A stretch of 64,000 bases of DNA from Aquimarina aquimarini (GCF_900299535.1 NZ_OMKE01000009.1:186001-250000), one strand, 5' to 3'. Positions 37,401-45,243 are shown, counted from the stretch's first letter. A program made the numbers and translations. Notes: generated by a model from the sequence alone, not told the origin.

Positions 37401-37419
37401 TCGAAGTGATGTATTTCAT
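34405..37419 (-). CDS. Large tetratricopeptide-repeat envelope protein
   Basis: This 1004-residue exported protein has a signal peptide (ends STYVSAQQ) and TPR-type helix pairs along almost its full length. Typical units are NDYYLLGYAYYKQGEYQNAI-like, with the W/L-G-Y-A-F-P pattern (AIYWKAESDYLLTNFDDALI, YHLAESYLKTDQKQQALNAF), about 20 or more repeats. It resembles YbgF/CpoB- and BamD-type periplasmic scaffolds but is far larger. It is the first gene of the operon with the barrel protein at 32597, suggesting a periplasmic scaffold for that protein. A short Glu/Lys-rich, Ser/Thr-containing tail ends the protein. Confidence 0.85.
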   Translation of the reverse strand: MKYITSMLFVIGISTYVSAQQSAIYTNELVLYNQALELYNNKQFLAAQNLFDKVKDASYDENIDANCTYYIANCAVWLNQKEANQLLEDFVVQYPTSIKRNAAYLDAATYYFDNGKYAYARKWYDKVDERSLPQREIDKYNFNNGYAYFKIQRFNEAKKFLNKVEDSPEYSAKAKYYLGFIAYEGDNYKEADKLFDEVKDLDQYNKNLSYFQSDMNFKSGNFQEAINEGLVQLPKSKPSEKSELNKIIGESYFNLGEYKKAIPYLKEYKGRKGKWNNTDYYLLGYAYYKQGEYQNAISEFNKIVDGRNATAQNAYYHLAESYLKTDQKQQALNAFKNASEMDFESKIKEDATYNYAKLSYEIGNSFESTPKILLSYLDQYPNTEFEDEIKELLISSYITSKAYKEAMDLLEGSRNFADKEVYQKVAFYRGVELYTEGNYSEAIVYFDKSLNGQVAPDFTARAIYWKAESDYLLTNFDDALIGFKQFEGSTGASTTSEYNHINYNLGYTYFKLKQYPAAAAHFDAYSKVNKEDEARQTDTYLRLGDSHFISRKYWPAMEAYNLAIKKNGPDSDYAHYQKAISYGFVKKYNKKISDLEMFLKKYPKSTYRDDAMFALGDVYVSQNKIQKGVASYDRLIKDIPRSSYVPKALLKQGLVYYNKNEGDRALSKFKKVVAEYPGTEEAIQAVNTARLIYVDLGKTDEYASWVKGLSFIEVSDADLDNTSFEAAEKQFLENNDTGAINGFQKYLTQFPNGLHALKSHFHLAQLYFKKGERETTIPHYEYVLKQDRTEFTEQALARLSQVYLENRAYEKALPVLERLETDADYPQNVIFAQSNLMKSYYQLLNYQKTIEYADKVLANPKIQNDVKSDATIFTARAAFKTVDMQRAKGAYAEVQKIATGELAAEALYYEAYFKNIEGDYKNSNQTIQRLSKNYSGYRLYGAKGLVLMAKNFYGLNDAYQATYILESVIKNFTDYPEVIDEAKTELRKIKAEEAKTNSSIQTEQ

Positions 37420-37867
37420 AAAACAAACTTTAGTGTATTAAACCTATATTGACCATTATTGGCAAAATAATTTGATGAATTCATCAAAAACACATGCTAC
37501 CAAAGTCTAGTCTATAGATTCTATACGTCTTGATTCTTAAAAAAGTAAATATCGTTTCCCGTGAATAAATTTTGTGTTAAAGATAGCCTAATCTTCAATT
37601 TAATAACGAAAGATTTGATAGATAATTACATCATAAATTGAGAATTATGATTTCTTTATGTTTCACTAAATAAACATACACCTATATTACCACAATACAA
37701 ATTACTGATTATAAAAAACTTACCCATTATATCTTATTTTACTTTATAAAGAATAAAAATATATGTCTCAAAAATCTGTTATTTATTTAAAAACTATTTC
37801 TGTACCTTATTTTATTAGCCGAAACTTTTTACTTTTACAACATCTATTAATTTCTGAATCATAAACT
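37420..37867. other. Gene-free divergent region
   Basis: These 448 bp separate the divergent TPR gene and ftsE-like gene. The region is very AT-rich and must hold both promoters. A possible ftsE -7-like element, TACTTTTA, lies near 37830. A 33-codon plus-strand ORF (37763-37864) has no support beyond being open. Confidence 0.5.
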
Positions 37868-38551
37868 ATGTCCAACACGGTATTAAACCTTAAAGATGCT
37901 TCTATCTATCAACGAGAAAATCTTATTTTATCTGATGTTAATGTTGAAGTAAACAAAGGCGATTTTGTATATCTTATTGGTAAAACTGGTACAGGAAAGA
38001 GTAGTTTTATGAAAACTCTTTATGGAGACCTACCTTTATTAGAAGGAGAAGGTAGCATTGTAAATTTTGATCTCCCTACCTTACAAGAAAAGCAAATTCC
38101 ATATTTACGCAGAAAATTAGGAATTGTATTTCAAGATTTCAAATTACTAAATGATAGAACTGTAAAAGGCAATCTTCTTTTTGTCTTAAAAGCTACAGGA
38201 TGGACTGATGAAAAAGGTATGGATAGTAAAATTGATGATGTATTAGACAAGGTGGGTATGAAGACCAAAGATTTTAAATATCCTTATCAACTATCTGGGG
38301 GAGAACAACAGCGTGTAGCTATTGCCAGAGCATTACTTAATGACCCTGAACTAATATTAGCTGATGAGCCTACAGGAAATCTGGATCCACAAACTTCTGT
38401 TGAAGTTATGGAGGTGTTACGGGATATTAATAAAAATGGTAATACTATCCTTATGGCAACACATGATTATGCATTGTTACTTAAATATCCTTCTAAAACA
38501 TTAAAATGTGATGGAAATAAAGTTTTTGAAGTAGTACAAAGAAAAGGTTAG
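37868..38551 (+). CDS. ftsE: FtsE-like cell-division ABC ATPase
   Basis: This 227-residue ABC ATPase has Walker A IGKTGTGKSS (about 37-46), the Q-loop VFQDFKLLNDRTV, signature LSGGEQQR, Walker B LILADEPTGNLD and the H-loop ATHDY. The segment after the Q-loop (FKLLNDRTVKGNLLFVL) is typical of FtsE rather than LolD or MacB. FtsE pairs with FtsX in the inner membrane to activate peptidoglycan hydrolases at the septum. No ftsX is adjacent, which is usual in Flavobacteriaceae. The convergent csaA-like gene ends 7 bp downstream, without room for a separate terminator. Confidence 0.85.
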   Translation: MSNTVLNLKDASIYQRENLILSDVNVEVNKGDFVYLIGKTGTGKSSFMKTLYGDLPLLEGEGSIVNFDLPTLQEKQIPYLRRKLGIVFQDFKLLNDRTVKGNLLFVLKATGWTDEKGMDSKIDDVLDKVGMKTKDFKYPYQLSGGEQQRVAIARALLNDPELILADEPTGNLDPQTSVEVMEVLRDINKNGNTILMATHDYALLLKYPSKTLKCDGNKVFEVVQRKG

Positions 38552-38558
38552 AACTACA

Positions 38559-38897
38559 TCAACCTATTCTCAATCCATTTTTCACTTGTAAATCAGGAGT
38601 TAATAAAGTTACTTCTTTACCCTCTCCTATTGCTCCCATAATCAAACATTCACTCATCATGTTAGCTATCTGTTTTGGCGGAAAGTTAACAACAGCTATT
38701 ACCTGCTTACCGATAAGGTCTTCTGGTTGATATAGGGTTGTGATTTGTGCAGATGTTTTTCGTTCTCCCAAGTCTCCAAAATCAACAATTATTTTATATG
38801 CAGGGTTTCTTGCCTCTTCAAATACCTCTGCATGTAATATGGTGCCCACCCTCATATCTACATTCATAAACTCTTTCCATTGTAAGTTCTTTTCCAT
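38559..38897 (-). CDS. CsaA-like tRNA-binding protein
   Basis: This 112-residue protein consists of a single EMAP-II/OB-fold tRNA-binding domain. Landmarks are DMRVGTILHAEVFEEARNPA, FGDLGERKTSAQITTLY and VVNFPPKQIANMMSE. It matches CsaA, a small dimeric tRNA-binding protein with export-chaperone-like activity in B. subtilis. It also matches the C-terminal domains of some Met- and Phe-tRNA synthetases; here it stands alone. It is convergent with ftsE and has a candidate sRNA upstream in the opposite sense. Confidence 0.9.
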   Translation of the reverse strand: MEKNLQWKEFMNVDMRVGTILHAEVFEEARNPAYKIIVDFGDLGERKTSAQITTLYQPEDLIGKQVIAVVNFPPKQIANMMSECLIMGAIGEGKEVTLLTPDLQVKNGLRIG

Positions 38898-39143
38898 TAT
38901 TTGATTTTTTAAAAAAAATTAGATGTATCCTATCCAAAATCTATTTTGACTTTGCTTAAGAATTACATAAAGTGATTTCCAAAAATAACGAAATGTATTA
39001 AAAATCATTTTTCTCGTATTTATTAAAAAACAAGCAATACAAAAACCGTATTAAAGCAAGGCTTTTTACGCACTTTACCTGATTTTAATGTATTTTACCG
39101 ATAATTTAACACTTTTTACAAGTTTTGTTACCAGAATTTTCCT

Positions 39144-39274
39144 TACATTTGTATCAAACAACTACTAATAGCTTATATGGCAATTCGCCCCAAAATATTG
39201 AATTAGCCCCATTTGTACCCCCAAATAATACCCCAAAATATCGACGCAAAAACCCGAGTTTACTCGGGTTTTTT
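39144..39274 (+). ncRNA. Candidate small RNA with repeated CCCC motifs
   Basis: A consensus -7 element TACATTTG (39144-39151), with a TTTG 16 bp further upstream, is followed by about 100 nt without a plus-strand ORF. The unit ends in a strong terminator (AACCCGAG-TTTA-CTCGGGTT, 39251-39270, then TTTT). The predicted transcript is about 39155-39274. It carries four unpaired-looking C-tracts (39188-39191, 39207-39210, 39218-39222, 39231-39234), two of them inside the repeated CCCCAAAATAT. It lies between two minus-strand genes and antisense to neither. Expression is not shown; an old attachment-site remnant is an alternative. Confidence 0.5.
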
Positions 39275-39316
39275 GATTTTGATTCTTTACTATAAAGAAA
39301 TATCCTTTTTTTAAAC

Positions 39317-39358
39317 AAAATAACCCTTCGTGAGATAAATCTCACGAAGGGTTATTTT
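39317..39358 (-). terminator. Intrinsic terminator of typA
   Basis: Perfect 20-bp arms (39317-39336 and 39339-39358, core AACCCTTCGTGAGAT) are followed on the minus strand by TTTT at the arm's end and a TTTAAAAAAAGG tract. It begins 27 bp after the typA stop. Confidence 0.88.
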
Positions 39359-39384
39359 CTATTATATATAACTAAGTTTTTCTC

Positions 39385-41184
39385 TTATACGATCTTATTT
39401 CGCTTACGCTCAACCTCGGTAAGATATATCTTACGTAGCCTCAAATGATTTGGGGTAACTTCTACATATTCATCTTTTTGAATGTATTCTAAAGCTTCTT
39501 CTAATGAAAACTTGATTGCTGGTACGATCTTAGCTTTATCATCTGCTCCAGAAGAACGTACATTTGATAGTTTTTTGGTTTTAGTGATATTTACAGACAT
39601 ATCATCGCCTCTAGAATTCTCACCAATTACTTGTCCTTCATAAATATCTTCTCCTGGGTCTACAAAAAACTTACCTCTATCTTGTAATTTATCAATAGAG
39701 TAAGGAATCGCTGATCCTTTTTCCATAGATACCAATGATCCATTTATACGTCCAGGGATATCACCTCTAAGTGGCTGATACTCCTTAAAACGGTGTGCCA
39801 TAATTGCTTCTCCTGCAGTTGCAGTTAGTAGTTGATTACGCAATCCTATAATTCCTCTAGAAGGTATCATAAATTCACACACCATACGGTCACCTTTGGC
39901 TTCCATACTAAGCATTTCTCCTTTACGCATTGTTACCATTTCTACCGCTTTACCAGAAACACTTTCTGGCAAATCAATAGTAAGCTCTTCTATTGGCTCA
40001 CATTTTACGCCATCAATCTCTTTAATGATAACCTGTGGTTGCCCTATTTGCAATTCATATCCTTCACGACGCATCGTTTCTATCAATACTGATAAATGCA
40101 ATACACCTCGACCAAATACTAAAAACTTATCTGCACTATCAGTGTCATTCACTCTAAGTGCTAAGTTTTTCTCTAGTTCTTTTGCCAGTCTTTCTTTAAT
40201 ATGCCTTGAGGTTACAAACTTTCCATCTTTACCAAAGAAAGGTGAATCATTAATTGTAAATAACATACTCATGGTAGGCTCATCGATAGCTATTGTTTTT
40301 AATCCTTCAGGATTTTCTATATCTGCTACAGTATCTCCGATTTCAAAACCTTCTAGCCCTACCAATGCACAAATATCACCAGCTTCTACCTTCTCAACCT
40401 TCATTCTTCCTAATCCCTCAAAAGTATGAAGTTCTTTTATTCTTGATTTTTTAATACTACCATCACGTTTTACCAAAGAAACTTGCATTCCTTCTGTCAA
40501 GGTTCCTCTTTGTAAACGTCCTATTGCAATACGCCCTGTAAATGATGAAAAGTCTAATGATGTTATCAACATTTGTGGTGTACCTTCTTCTATTTTTGGA
40601 GAAGGGATATGCTCGATTACCATATCTAATAATGGCTCGATATTATCAGTTTCATTCTTCCAATCTTCACTCATCCAGTTATTCTTGGCTGAACCATATA
40701 CTGTTGGGAAATCAAGTTGCCATTCTTCTGCTCCCAGTTCAAACATCAAATCAAATACTTTCTCATGTACTTCATCTGGTGTACAATTTTCTTTATCTAC
40801 TTTGTTTACAACAACACAAGGCTTCAATCCAAGATCAATTGCCTTTTGTAATACAAAACGTGTTTGTGGCATTGGCCCTTCAAAAGCATCAACCAACAGC
40901 AACACTCCATCAGCCATATTTAACACACGCTCTACTTCACCTCCAAAATCGGCGTGACCAGGAGTATCAATAATATTGATTTTGGTTCCTTTGTATAATA
41001 CAGAAACATTTTTTGAAGTAATTGTAATTCCTCTTTCACGTTCCAGATCATTATTATCAAGAATTAAATCACCTGTATTTTCATTTTCGCGAAACAATTG
41101 ACAATGGTACATAATTTTATCTACCAACGTAGTTTTCCCGTGATCTACGTGTGCAATTATTGCAATGTTTTTTATAGCTGTCAT
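39385..41184 (-). CDS. typA: Ribosome-associated GTPase TypA/BipA
   Basis: This 599-residue translational GTPase has the G1 motif AHVDHGKT, G2 RERGITITSK, G3 DTPGHADFGGEVERVL and G4 NKVDKENCT, followed by domain II, the EF-G-like domains III and V, and the BipA-specific C-terminal domain. The length and motifs match TypA (about 600 residues). TypA assists 50S subunit assembly and growth under stress and cold. It is a single-gene unit with a strong terminator. The start MTAIKNIAIIAHVD is unambiguous. Confidence 0.97.
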   Translation of the reverse strand: MTAIKNIAIIAHVDHGKTTLVDKIMYHCQLFRENENTGDLILDNNDLERERGITITSKNVSVLYKGTKINIIDTPGHADFGGEVERVLNMADGVLLLVDAFEGPMPQTRFVLQKAIDLGLKPCVVVNKVDKENCTPDEVHEKVFDLMFELGAEEWQLDFPTVYGSAKNNWMSEDWKNETDNIEPLLDMVIEHIPSPKIEEGTPQMLITSLDFSSFTGRIAIGRLQRGTLTEGMQVSLVKRDGSIKKSRIKELHTFEGLGRMKVEKVEAGDICALVGLEGFEIGDTVADIENPEGLKTIAIDEPTMSMLFTINDSPFFGKDGKFVTSRHIKERLAKELEKNLALRVNDTDSADKFLVFGRGVLHLSVLIETMRREGYELQIGQPQVIIKEIDGVKCEPIEELTIDLPESVSGKAVEMVTMRKGEMLSMEAKGDRMVCEFMIPSRGIIGLRNQLLTATAGEAIMAHRFKEYQPLRGDIPGRINGSLVSMEKGSAIPYSIDKLQDRGKFFVDPGEDIYEGQVIGENSRGDDMSVNITKTKKLSNVRSSGADDKAKIVPAIKFSLEEALEYIQKDEYVEVTPNHLRLRKIYLTEVERKRNKIV

Positions 41185-41332
41185 AAACGCCTCATTTTTA
41201 AGGGTGCAAATGTACGAGATATTTTTGACACGTTACGTATGAAAAGTTAAATATTAAAAAAGCTTCATCTCTCATTTTATCCACACAACACACCAAACCC
41301 TTTGATACTGGTAACTAATCATTTAATAACCA

Positions 41333-41869
41333 TTATTTACCAAACGCCCAACCTAATCTAAAATTGAATATAGGTACTATAGATTTATCGGTATCACTAA
41401 AATCATACCCCAACCCTAATTCTAATCCTAAATTAAGCCCATAACGATACGTACGCTGAAAACCCCAAACTGGGCCAACTTGTCCTACAAAGTCTATATT
41501 TGTATCTAGATTACCTATTATAGGCTCTGTATGCGCAAAATAAGTAGTCATTGCTAGATAGTTTGCTGAATTTCTTGTGGTATTTTTTCCTTTTCTCAGT
41601 CGTTTTTCAAAATTGTAATAATACCTATATGCTCCCTCGAATGTAAGAAATATGCCATAATCACGATCTCTTGTAGTTCTTACATAGCGTAATCCCGTTC
41701 CTATTCTAAAATCAGCAGTGGTATTTTTGGTGAGTCCTACTTCATACTCTATTCCAGGGGTTAGTAATAAATTGACTTTAAACAAGTGGCTTTCTACATG
41801 ATAATTCATATCCTGAGCATTGATAAACATACAACTCAGAACAAAAATTGTTGTAATGATTTTTTTCAT
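41333..41869 (-). CDS. Hypothetical outer-membrane beta-barrel protein
   Basis: This 178-residue exported protein has a signal peptide (MKKIITTIFVLSCMFINAQ). It has about eight amphipathic strands separated by charged turns and a C-terminal strand rich in Phe and Trp (IVPIFNFRLGWAFGK). That pattern fits a small outer-membrane barrel of the OmpA/OmpX size. I recognise no family. It stands alone, divergent from kdsA. Confidence 0.65.
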   Translation of the reverse strand: MKKIITTIFVLSCMFINAQDMNYHVESHLFKVNLLLTPGIEYEVGLTKNTTADFRIGTGLRYVRTTRDRDYGIFLTFEGAYRYYYNFEKRLRKGKNTTRNSANYLAMTTYFAHTEPIIGNLDTNIDFVGQVGPVWGFQRTYRYGLNLGLELGLGYDFSDTDKSIVPIFNFRLGWAFGK

Positions 41870-41943
41870 TGATTCCTTATTTTTGTTTCGTTGGGTTGAC
41901 TTTTATCAAACTTCTTGCCATACACCACTTTTATAAATAATTC

Positions 41944-41977
41944 TTTGCATAAAACATAAAAGAGTTAGTTATCTTTG
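41944..41977 (+). promoter_or_regulatory. kdsA promoter
   Basis: A -33 TTTG (41944-41947) is separated by 22 bp from a perfect -7 TATCTTTG (41970-41977), 18 bp before the kdsA ATG. Confidence 0.6.
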
Positions 41978-41995
41978 CATCTTTAAATAAATTAT

Positions 41996-42814
41996 ATGGA
42001 TCTTTCTGAAATCAAAAACATAAAAAACCTTGATGCTAATAACTTTTTCTTATTAGCTGGGCCTTGTGCCATAGAGGGTGAAGAAATGGCACTACGCATT
42101 GCTGAAAAAGTAGTAACTATTACTTCTAAACTTAAAATTCCTTATGTTTTCAAAGGTTCTTTCAAAAAAGCAAATCGTAGTCGAATTGATAGTTTTACTG
42201 GAATTGGAAATGAAAAGGCTTTAAAAATTCTCCGTAAAGTAGGAGAAACGTTTGACATTCCTACGGTTACCGATATTCATGAAAACGAAGATGCTGCACT
42301 TGCTGCTGAATATGTAGATATCTTACAGATTCCTGCATTTTTGGTGCGCCAGACAGACTTAGTTGTTGCTGCTGCAAAAACTGGCAAAACTGTCAATCTA
42401 AAAAAAGGGCAATTTATGAGCCCAGAAGCGATGCAACATGCTGTAAAAAAAGTAACAGATAGTGGTAATACCAAAGCAATGATTACTGATAGAGGAACTA
42501 TGTTTGGTTATCAAGATATGATTGTTGATTTTAGAGGTATTCCTACTATGAAACAATATGGAACTACTGTTCTTGATGTAACACATTCGTTACAACAACC
42601 CAACCAATCTAGTGGTGTTACTGGAGGTAGGCCTGATATGATCGAAACGATTGCTCGAGCAGGTATTGTTACTGGAGTAGATGGTTTATTTATGGAAACT
42701 CATTTTGACCCTGCCAATGCCAAGAGTGATGGTGCTAATATGTTGCATATTGATCATCTAGAAAAGTTATTGAGTAACCTAGTCACCATTAGACAAACGG
42801 TAAATACTTTGTAA
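41996..42814 (+). CDS. kdsA: 3-deoxy-8-phosphooctulonate synthase
   Basis: This 272-residue enzyme condenses phosphoenolpyruvate with arabinose 5-phosphate to give Kdo 8-phosphate, the committed step of lipopolysaccharide inner-core synthesis. Motifs are LLAGPCAIEGEEMALRIA, FKGSFKKANRSR, VTDIHE, LKKGQFMSP and the C-terminal DGANMLHIDHLEKLL. The length and motif order match KdsA. It has its own promoter and is convergent, at 17 bp, with the DUF1801 gene. Confidence 0.97.
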   Translation: MDLSEIKNIKNLDANNFFLLAGPCAIEGEEMALRIAEKVVTITSKLKIPYVFKGSFKKANRSRIDSFTGIGNEKALKILRKVGETFDIPTVTDIHENEDAALAAEYVDILQIPAFLVRQTDLVVAAAKTGKTVNLKKGQFMSPEAMQHAVKKVTDSGNTKAMITDRGTMFGYQDMIVDFRGIPTMKQYGTTVLDVTHSLQQPNQSSGVTGGRPDMIETIARAGIVTGVDGLFMETHFDPANAKSDGANMLHIDHLEKLLSNLVTIRQTVNTL

Positions 42815-42831
42815 ACAAAGAAGGGTATTTT

Positions 42832-43188
42832 TTAAGACTTCTTATCCTTTACGACGCTATAGGCATCTTGTAATACTTCTATCAAAATGGTTGAATTTAT
42901 ATCCTCAACCTTCTTGTAGCGTAGAGATTTCATAACTTTACGTCCAGCTGTTGTCATATGCTCAATATGCATAGTAATACGTTGAGCATTCCAAAACCCT
43001 ACGTCTACATATCCTTTGGTTGCATTCAGATAACAAAACGGTCTGTTTTCTATATAATAAAAAGGTATCTTATACCTAAATAATAATTCTGCAGAAGGAA
43101 TCGTAGATTCAATCAAAAGCTGTAATTCTAATAATATACTTTTATAAGGTTCCTCTTGTCTTAAAATATATTCTTCTGCTGGATTCAT
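42832..43188 (-). CDS. DUF1801-domain protein
   Basis: This 118-residue cytosolic protein is of the DUF1801 (YdhG-like) type. The core PSAELLFRYKIPFYYIENRPFCYL is split around the typical 'K-Y-K-I-P-F-Y' hydrophobic strand, and GYVDVGFWNAQRI completes the sheet. The function of DUF1801 is unknown; the fold resembles frataxin-like sheets. It stands alone, convergent with kdsA. Confidence 0.8.
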   Translation of the reverse strand: MNPAEEYILRQEEPYKSILLELQLLIESTIPSAELLFRYKIPFYYIENRPFCYLNATKGYVDVGFWNAQRITMHIEHMTTAGRKVMKSLRYKKVEDINSTILIEVLQDAYSVVKDKKS

Positions 43189-43789
43189 TTGATCAATAAT
43201 CTGATCAACAAGATATCTATTTTTTTTAATATAAATCTATAAAACATTTTGACAGAGCTATCTTTTAAACAATTAAAGAAATTGATAACTATATATCATT
43301 TTCTATTAAATAAAAAGCACCAGATTCCTTGGGGTCGAATTGGTGCTTCTTTTACTAGATAAAATTTAAAAAGTTATCTGGTTTTTATTTTTATAATTAG
43401 CAGATTAACAAAATTATACGTATAACCATACTTATTTTAGAGTGATTAATAATAAGTTGCGCCTATTATTAATTTATCGGCAAATGTATAATCCCTACAC
43501 TCCTCTTTACACCAACATCTTGTTAAATTATTTTGACCTAATTTGTTAAAAAAATCACAATATATTTAAGTAAAAGCAATACTTTATTTTAGTAAACTAT
43601 TGATATCATAAAGCTAGACATCACAACATCACCAATCGATCCTATAAAGGTCAAAAATGTGTTATCAATACATTAACACAAGAAAGTACTTTCTTACATT
43701 TTTCTTTGACAAATAATTCTTATTTAGAGAAATGAAATTTGTGTAATTCAAAATTTTACATTTACTTTGTATTTCAAAGTACTTTAACA
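43189..43789. other. Gene-free region with two hairpins
   Basis: This 601-bp AT-rich region has no supported ORF. It holds a terminator-like hairpin (AAGCACCA at 43315-43322 with TGGTGCTT at 43341-43348, A- and T-runs on both sides) and a second one (ATTAATAATA at 43445-43454 with TATTATTAAT at 43464-43473). The operator and promoter at 43738-43781 follow. A short untranslated RNA ending at the first hairpin is possible but unproven. Confidence 0.45.
43738..43781 (+). promoter_or_regulatory. Promoter and operator 1 of the winged-helix regulator operon
   Basis: A -33 TTTG (43738-43741) is separated by 20 bp from the -7-like TTACTTTG (43762-43769). The near-perfect palindrome TACTTTGTATTTCAAAGTA (43763-43781, one mismatch) overlaps the -7 element and start site. 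It ends 8 bp before the ATG. A bound regulator would block initiation. Confidence 0.65.
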
Positions 43790-44395
43790 ATGAGCAAAGA
43801 AGAATACTTAAAAGACATTACCGAGATCAAGGATATGATGAATAAATCATCTCGTTTTTTCTCACTGAGTGGGCTATCTGGTATATTGGCAGGTATTTAT
43901 GCTATTATTGGCGCAGCAGTAGCTTACTACTTAGTTAGTACTAGCGGTAGAGACTACCTATTACTTAATGGCAAAATATTTAGATATATATTAATCGATC
44001 TAGTAGTGGTTGCTTTATTAAGTATTATAACAGCAGTTATATTAAGCACCAGAAAAGCTAGTAGAAATAACGAAACATTATGGAATAGCGCTTCAAGAAG
44101 ATTACTTGTTGCCTTCTTGATTCCACTAGTAACTGGAGGTATCTATATTATTATAAAAATCACCAGTCACCACTATGGTCTTACTGGTTCATTGATGCTT
44201 ATTTTTTATGGCCTGGCATTAATAAATGCTTCAAAATATACAATTGGTAATGTTAGATACCTTGGCTATGCAGAAATCATATTAGGGTTGATTTGTGCTA
44301 TCTTTCCTGGGTATGGTTTTTGGTTTTGGGTAGCAGGGTTCGGAGTCATGCATATTATATATGGTAGTCTTATATATCTAAATCACGACAGATAA
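43790..44395 (+). CDS. Six-helix membrane protein upstream of the regulator
   Basis: This 201-residue protein has a short charged N-terminus (MSKEEYLKDITEIKDMMNKS) and about six membrane helices from residue 26 to 195. The C-terminal helix pair ends in GFGVMHIIYGSLIYL. I choose the ATG at 43790; an in-frame ATG at 43739 lies inside the promoter. It is co-transcribed with the winged-helix regulator 38 bp downstream. Membrane proteins paired with this regulator type are common in Flavobacteriaceae, but their role is unknown; it may sense an envelope signal. Confidence 0.75.
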   Translation: MSKEEYLKDITEIKDMMNKSSRFFSLSGLSGILAGIYAIIGAAVAYYLVSTSGRDYLLLNGKIFRYILIDLVVVALLSIITAVILSTRKASRNNETLWNSASRRLLVAFLIPLVTGGIYIIIKITSHHYGLTGSLMLIFYGLALINASKYTIGNVRYLGYAEIILGLICAIFPGYGFWFWVAGFGVMHIIYGSLIYLNHDR

Positions 44396-44433
44396 CCAAT
44401 TGATTTTTATATTTGACCAAAAAAGAATAGCGA

Positions 44434-44727
44434 ATGAGCAGTATAATCAATAATATAAACAAAGCCTTTGATCACCGTATCCGACTAGGAATCATGTCTA
44501 TATTAATGGTTAATGAATATGCAGATTTCAAAATGTTAAAAGAATTACTAGGGGCAACAGATGGCAACCTTGCTAGTCACACCAAAGCTCTAGAAAAAGA
44601 AGAGTACATAAAAGTAGAAAAGTCATTTATTGGCAGAAAACCGAACACCAGATATAACGCTACAAAAAAAGGAAGAGAAGCTTTTAAAAAGCACGTAGAG
44701 GCAATTGAAAAATTACTAAAACAATAG
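44434..44727 (+). CDS. Winged-helix transcriptional regulator (HTH_34 type)
   Basis: This 97-residue DNA-binding protein is almost entirely one winged helix. The segment FDHRIRLGIMSILMVNEYAD leads into the recognition part LLGATDGNLASHTKALEKEE, and the wing contains GRKPNTRYNATKKGREAF. This matches the single-domain MarR/ArsR-like group (HTH_34). It has no ligand domain, so control may depend on dimer level or a partner such as the upstream membrane protein. Copies of a 19-bp palindrome lie upstream of its own operon and upstream of the following operon, so it probably represses both, which is an inference. Confidence 0.88.
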   Translation: MSSIINNINKAFDHRIRLGIMSILMVNEYADFKMLKELLGATDGNLASHTKALEKEEYIKVEKSFIGRKPNTRYNATKKGREAFKKHVEAIEKLLKQ

Positions 44728-44766
44728 TTGTATTTTTTTTATCAACTTACTTTGAATTTCAAAGTA
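44728..44766 (+). promoter_or_regulatory. Promoter and operator 2 before the Coq4-like/creD operon
   Basis: TTG (44728-44730), a 16-bp spacer and the -7-like TTACTTTG (44747-44754) are overlapped by the perfect 9+1+9 palindrome TACTTTGAATTTCAAAGTA (44748-44766). The palindrome and the following CTTTAA match operator 1. Confidence 0.7.
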
Positions 44767-44781
44767 CTTTAAGAAATTAAA

Positions 44782-45243
44782 ATGAGAGCATTATTACTAG
44801 AGAGCATATACGAATGGAGCAAAAAACCATACCAAAAATGGTTTAAAAAACAACCTTCTTGGGATATTCCTGTAAAAACTTTAATAGAATATCCAAAAGA
44901 CAGTCTTGGGTTTCATTTAGGGTCATTTTTATTACAGCATGATTTTAGCCCACAACCTAAACTAGAGAATCACGATGTTTTTCATGTACTAACCGATACA
45001 GGTATCACCGTTCCTGAAGAGATCGCTATGCAATATTACTTATTAGGAAATGGTAAATACAGCACCTATTTATTCTCTGTAATCTTTCTAGGCACTTTGC
45101 TATACCTTGATGAAATCAAACTTTTTAAAAATGCATATCAAAAAGGAAAAGCCGCTTACTCATTTCACCGATTAGATTATAAAAAGCTGTTGCATTATCC
45201 CATACAAACATTACAAACCACATTTTTAATATCATCATTATGA
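44782..45243 (+). CDS. Coq4-like protein
   Basis: This 153-residue protein carries the exact Coq4 metal motif HDxxH-x11-E: H64-D-V-F-H68 and E80, in ENHDVFHVLTDTGITVPEE. The flanking SLGFHLGSFLLQHDF and MQYYLLGNGKYSTYLFSVIF segments also fit. Coq4 is a zinc-binding protein of ubiquinone synthesis that removes a ring carboxyl group. Flavobacteriaceae normally make menaquinone only, so this homologue probably has a different or related lipid-quinone role. It is the first gene of the operator-2 operon and overlaps the next gene by 4 bp. No signal peptide is seen. Confidence 0.72.
   Translation: MRALLLESIYEWSKKPYQKWFKKQPSWDIPVKTLIEYPKDSLGFHLGSFLLQHDFSPQPKLENHDVFHVLTDTGITVPEEIAMQYYLLGNGKYSTYLFSVIFLGTLLYLDEIKLFKNAYQKGKAAYSFHRLDYKKLLHYPIQTLQTTFLISSL

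Noticed and set aside
37763..37864. 33-codon plus-strand ORF ending just before ftsE
   Set aside because: No match to the micro-peptide family, no clear promoter of its own; openness is expected in AT-rich DNA.
39154..39345. 63-codon minus-strand ORF between csaA-like and typA
   Set aside because: It runs through two strong terminator hairpins and the candidate sRNA; its composition looks like read-through of these.
43340..43360. TCGAATTGG segment resembling a tRNA T-loop
   Set aside because: No cloverleaf can be built around it; it is the loop of a hairpin.
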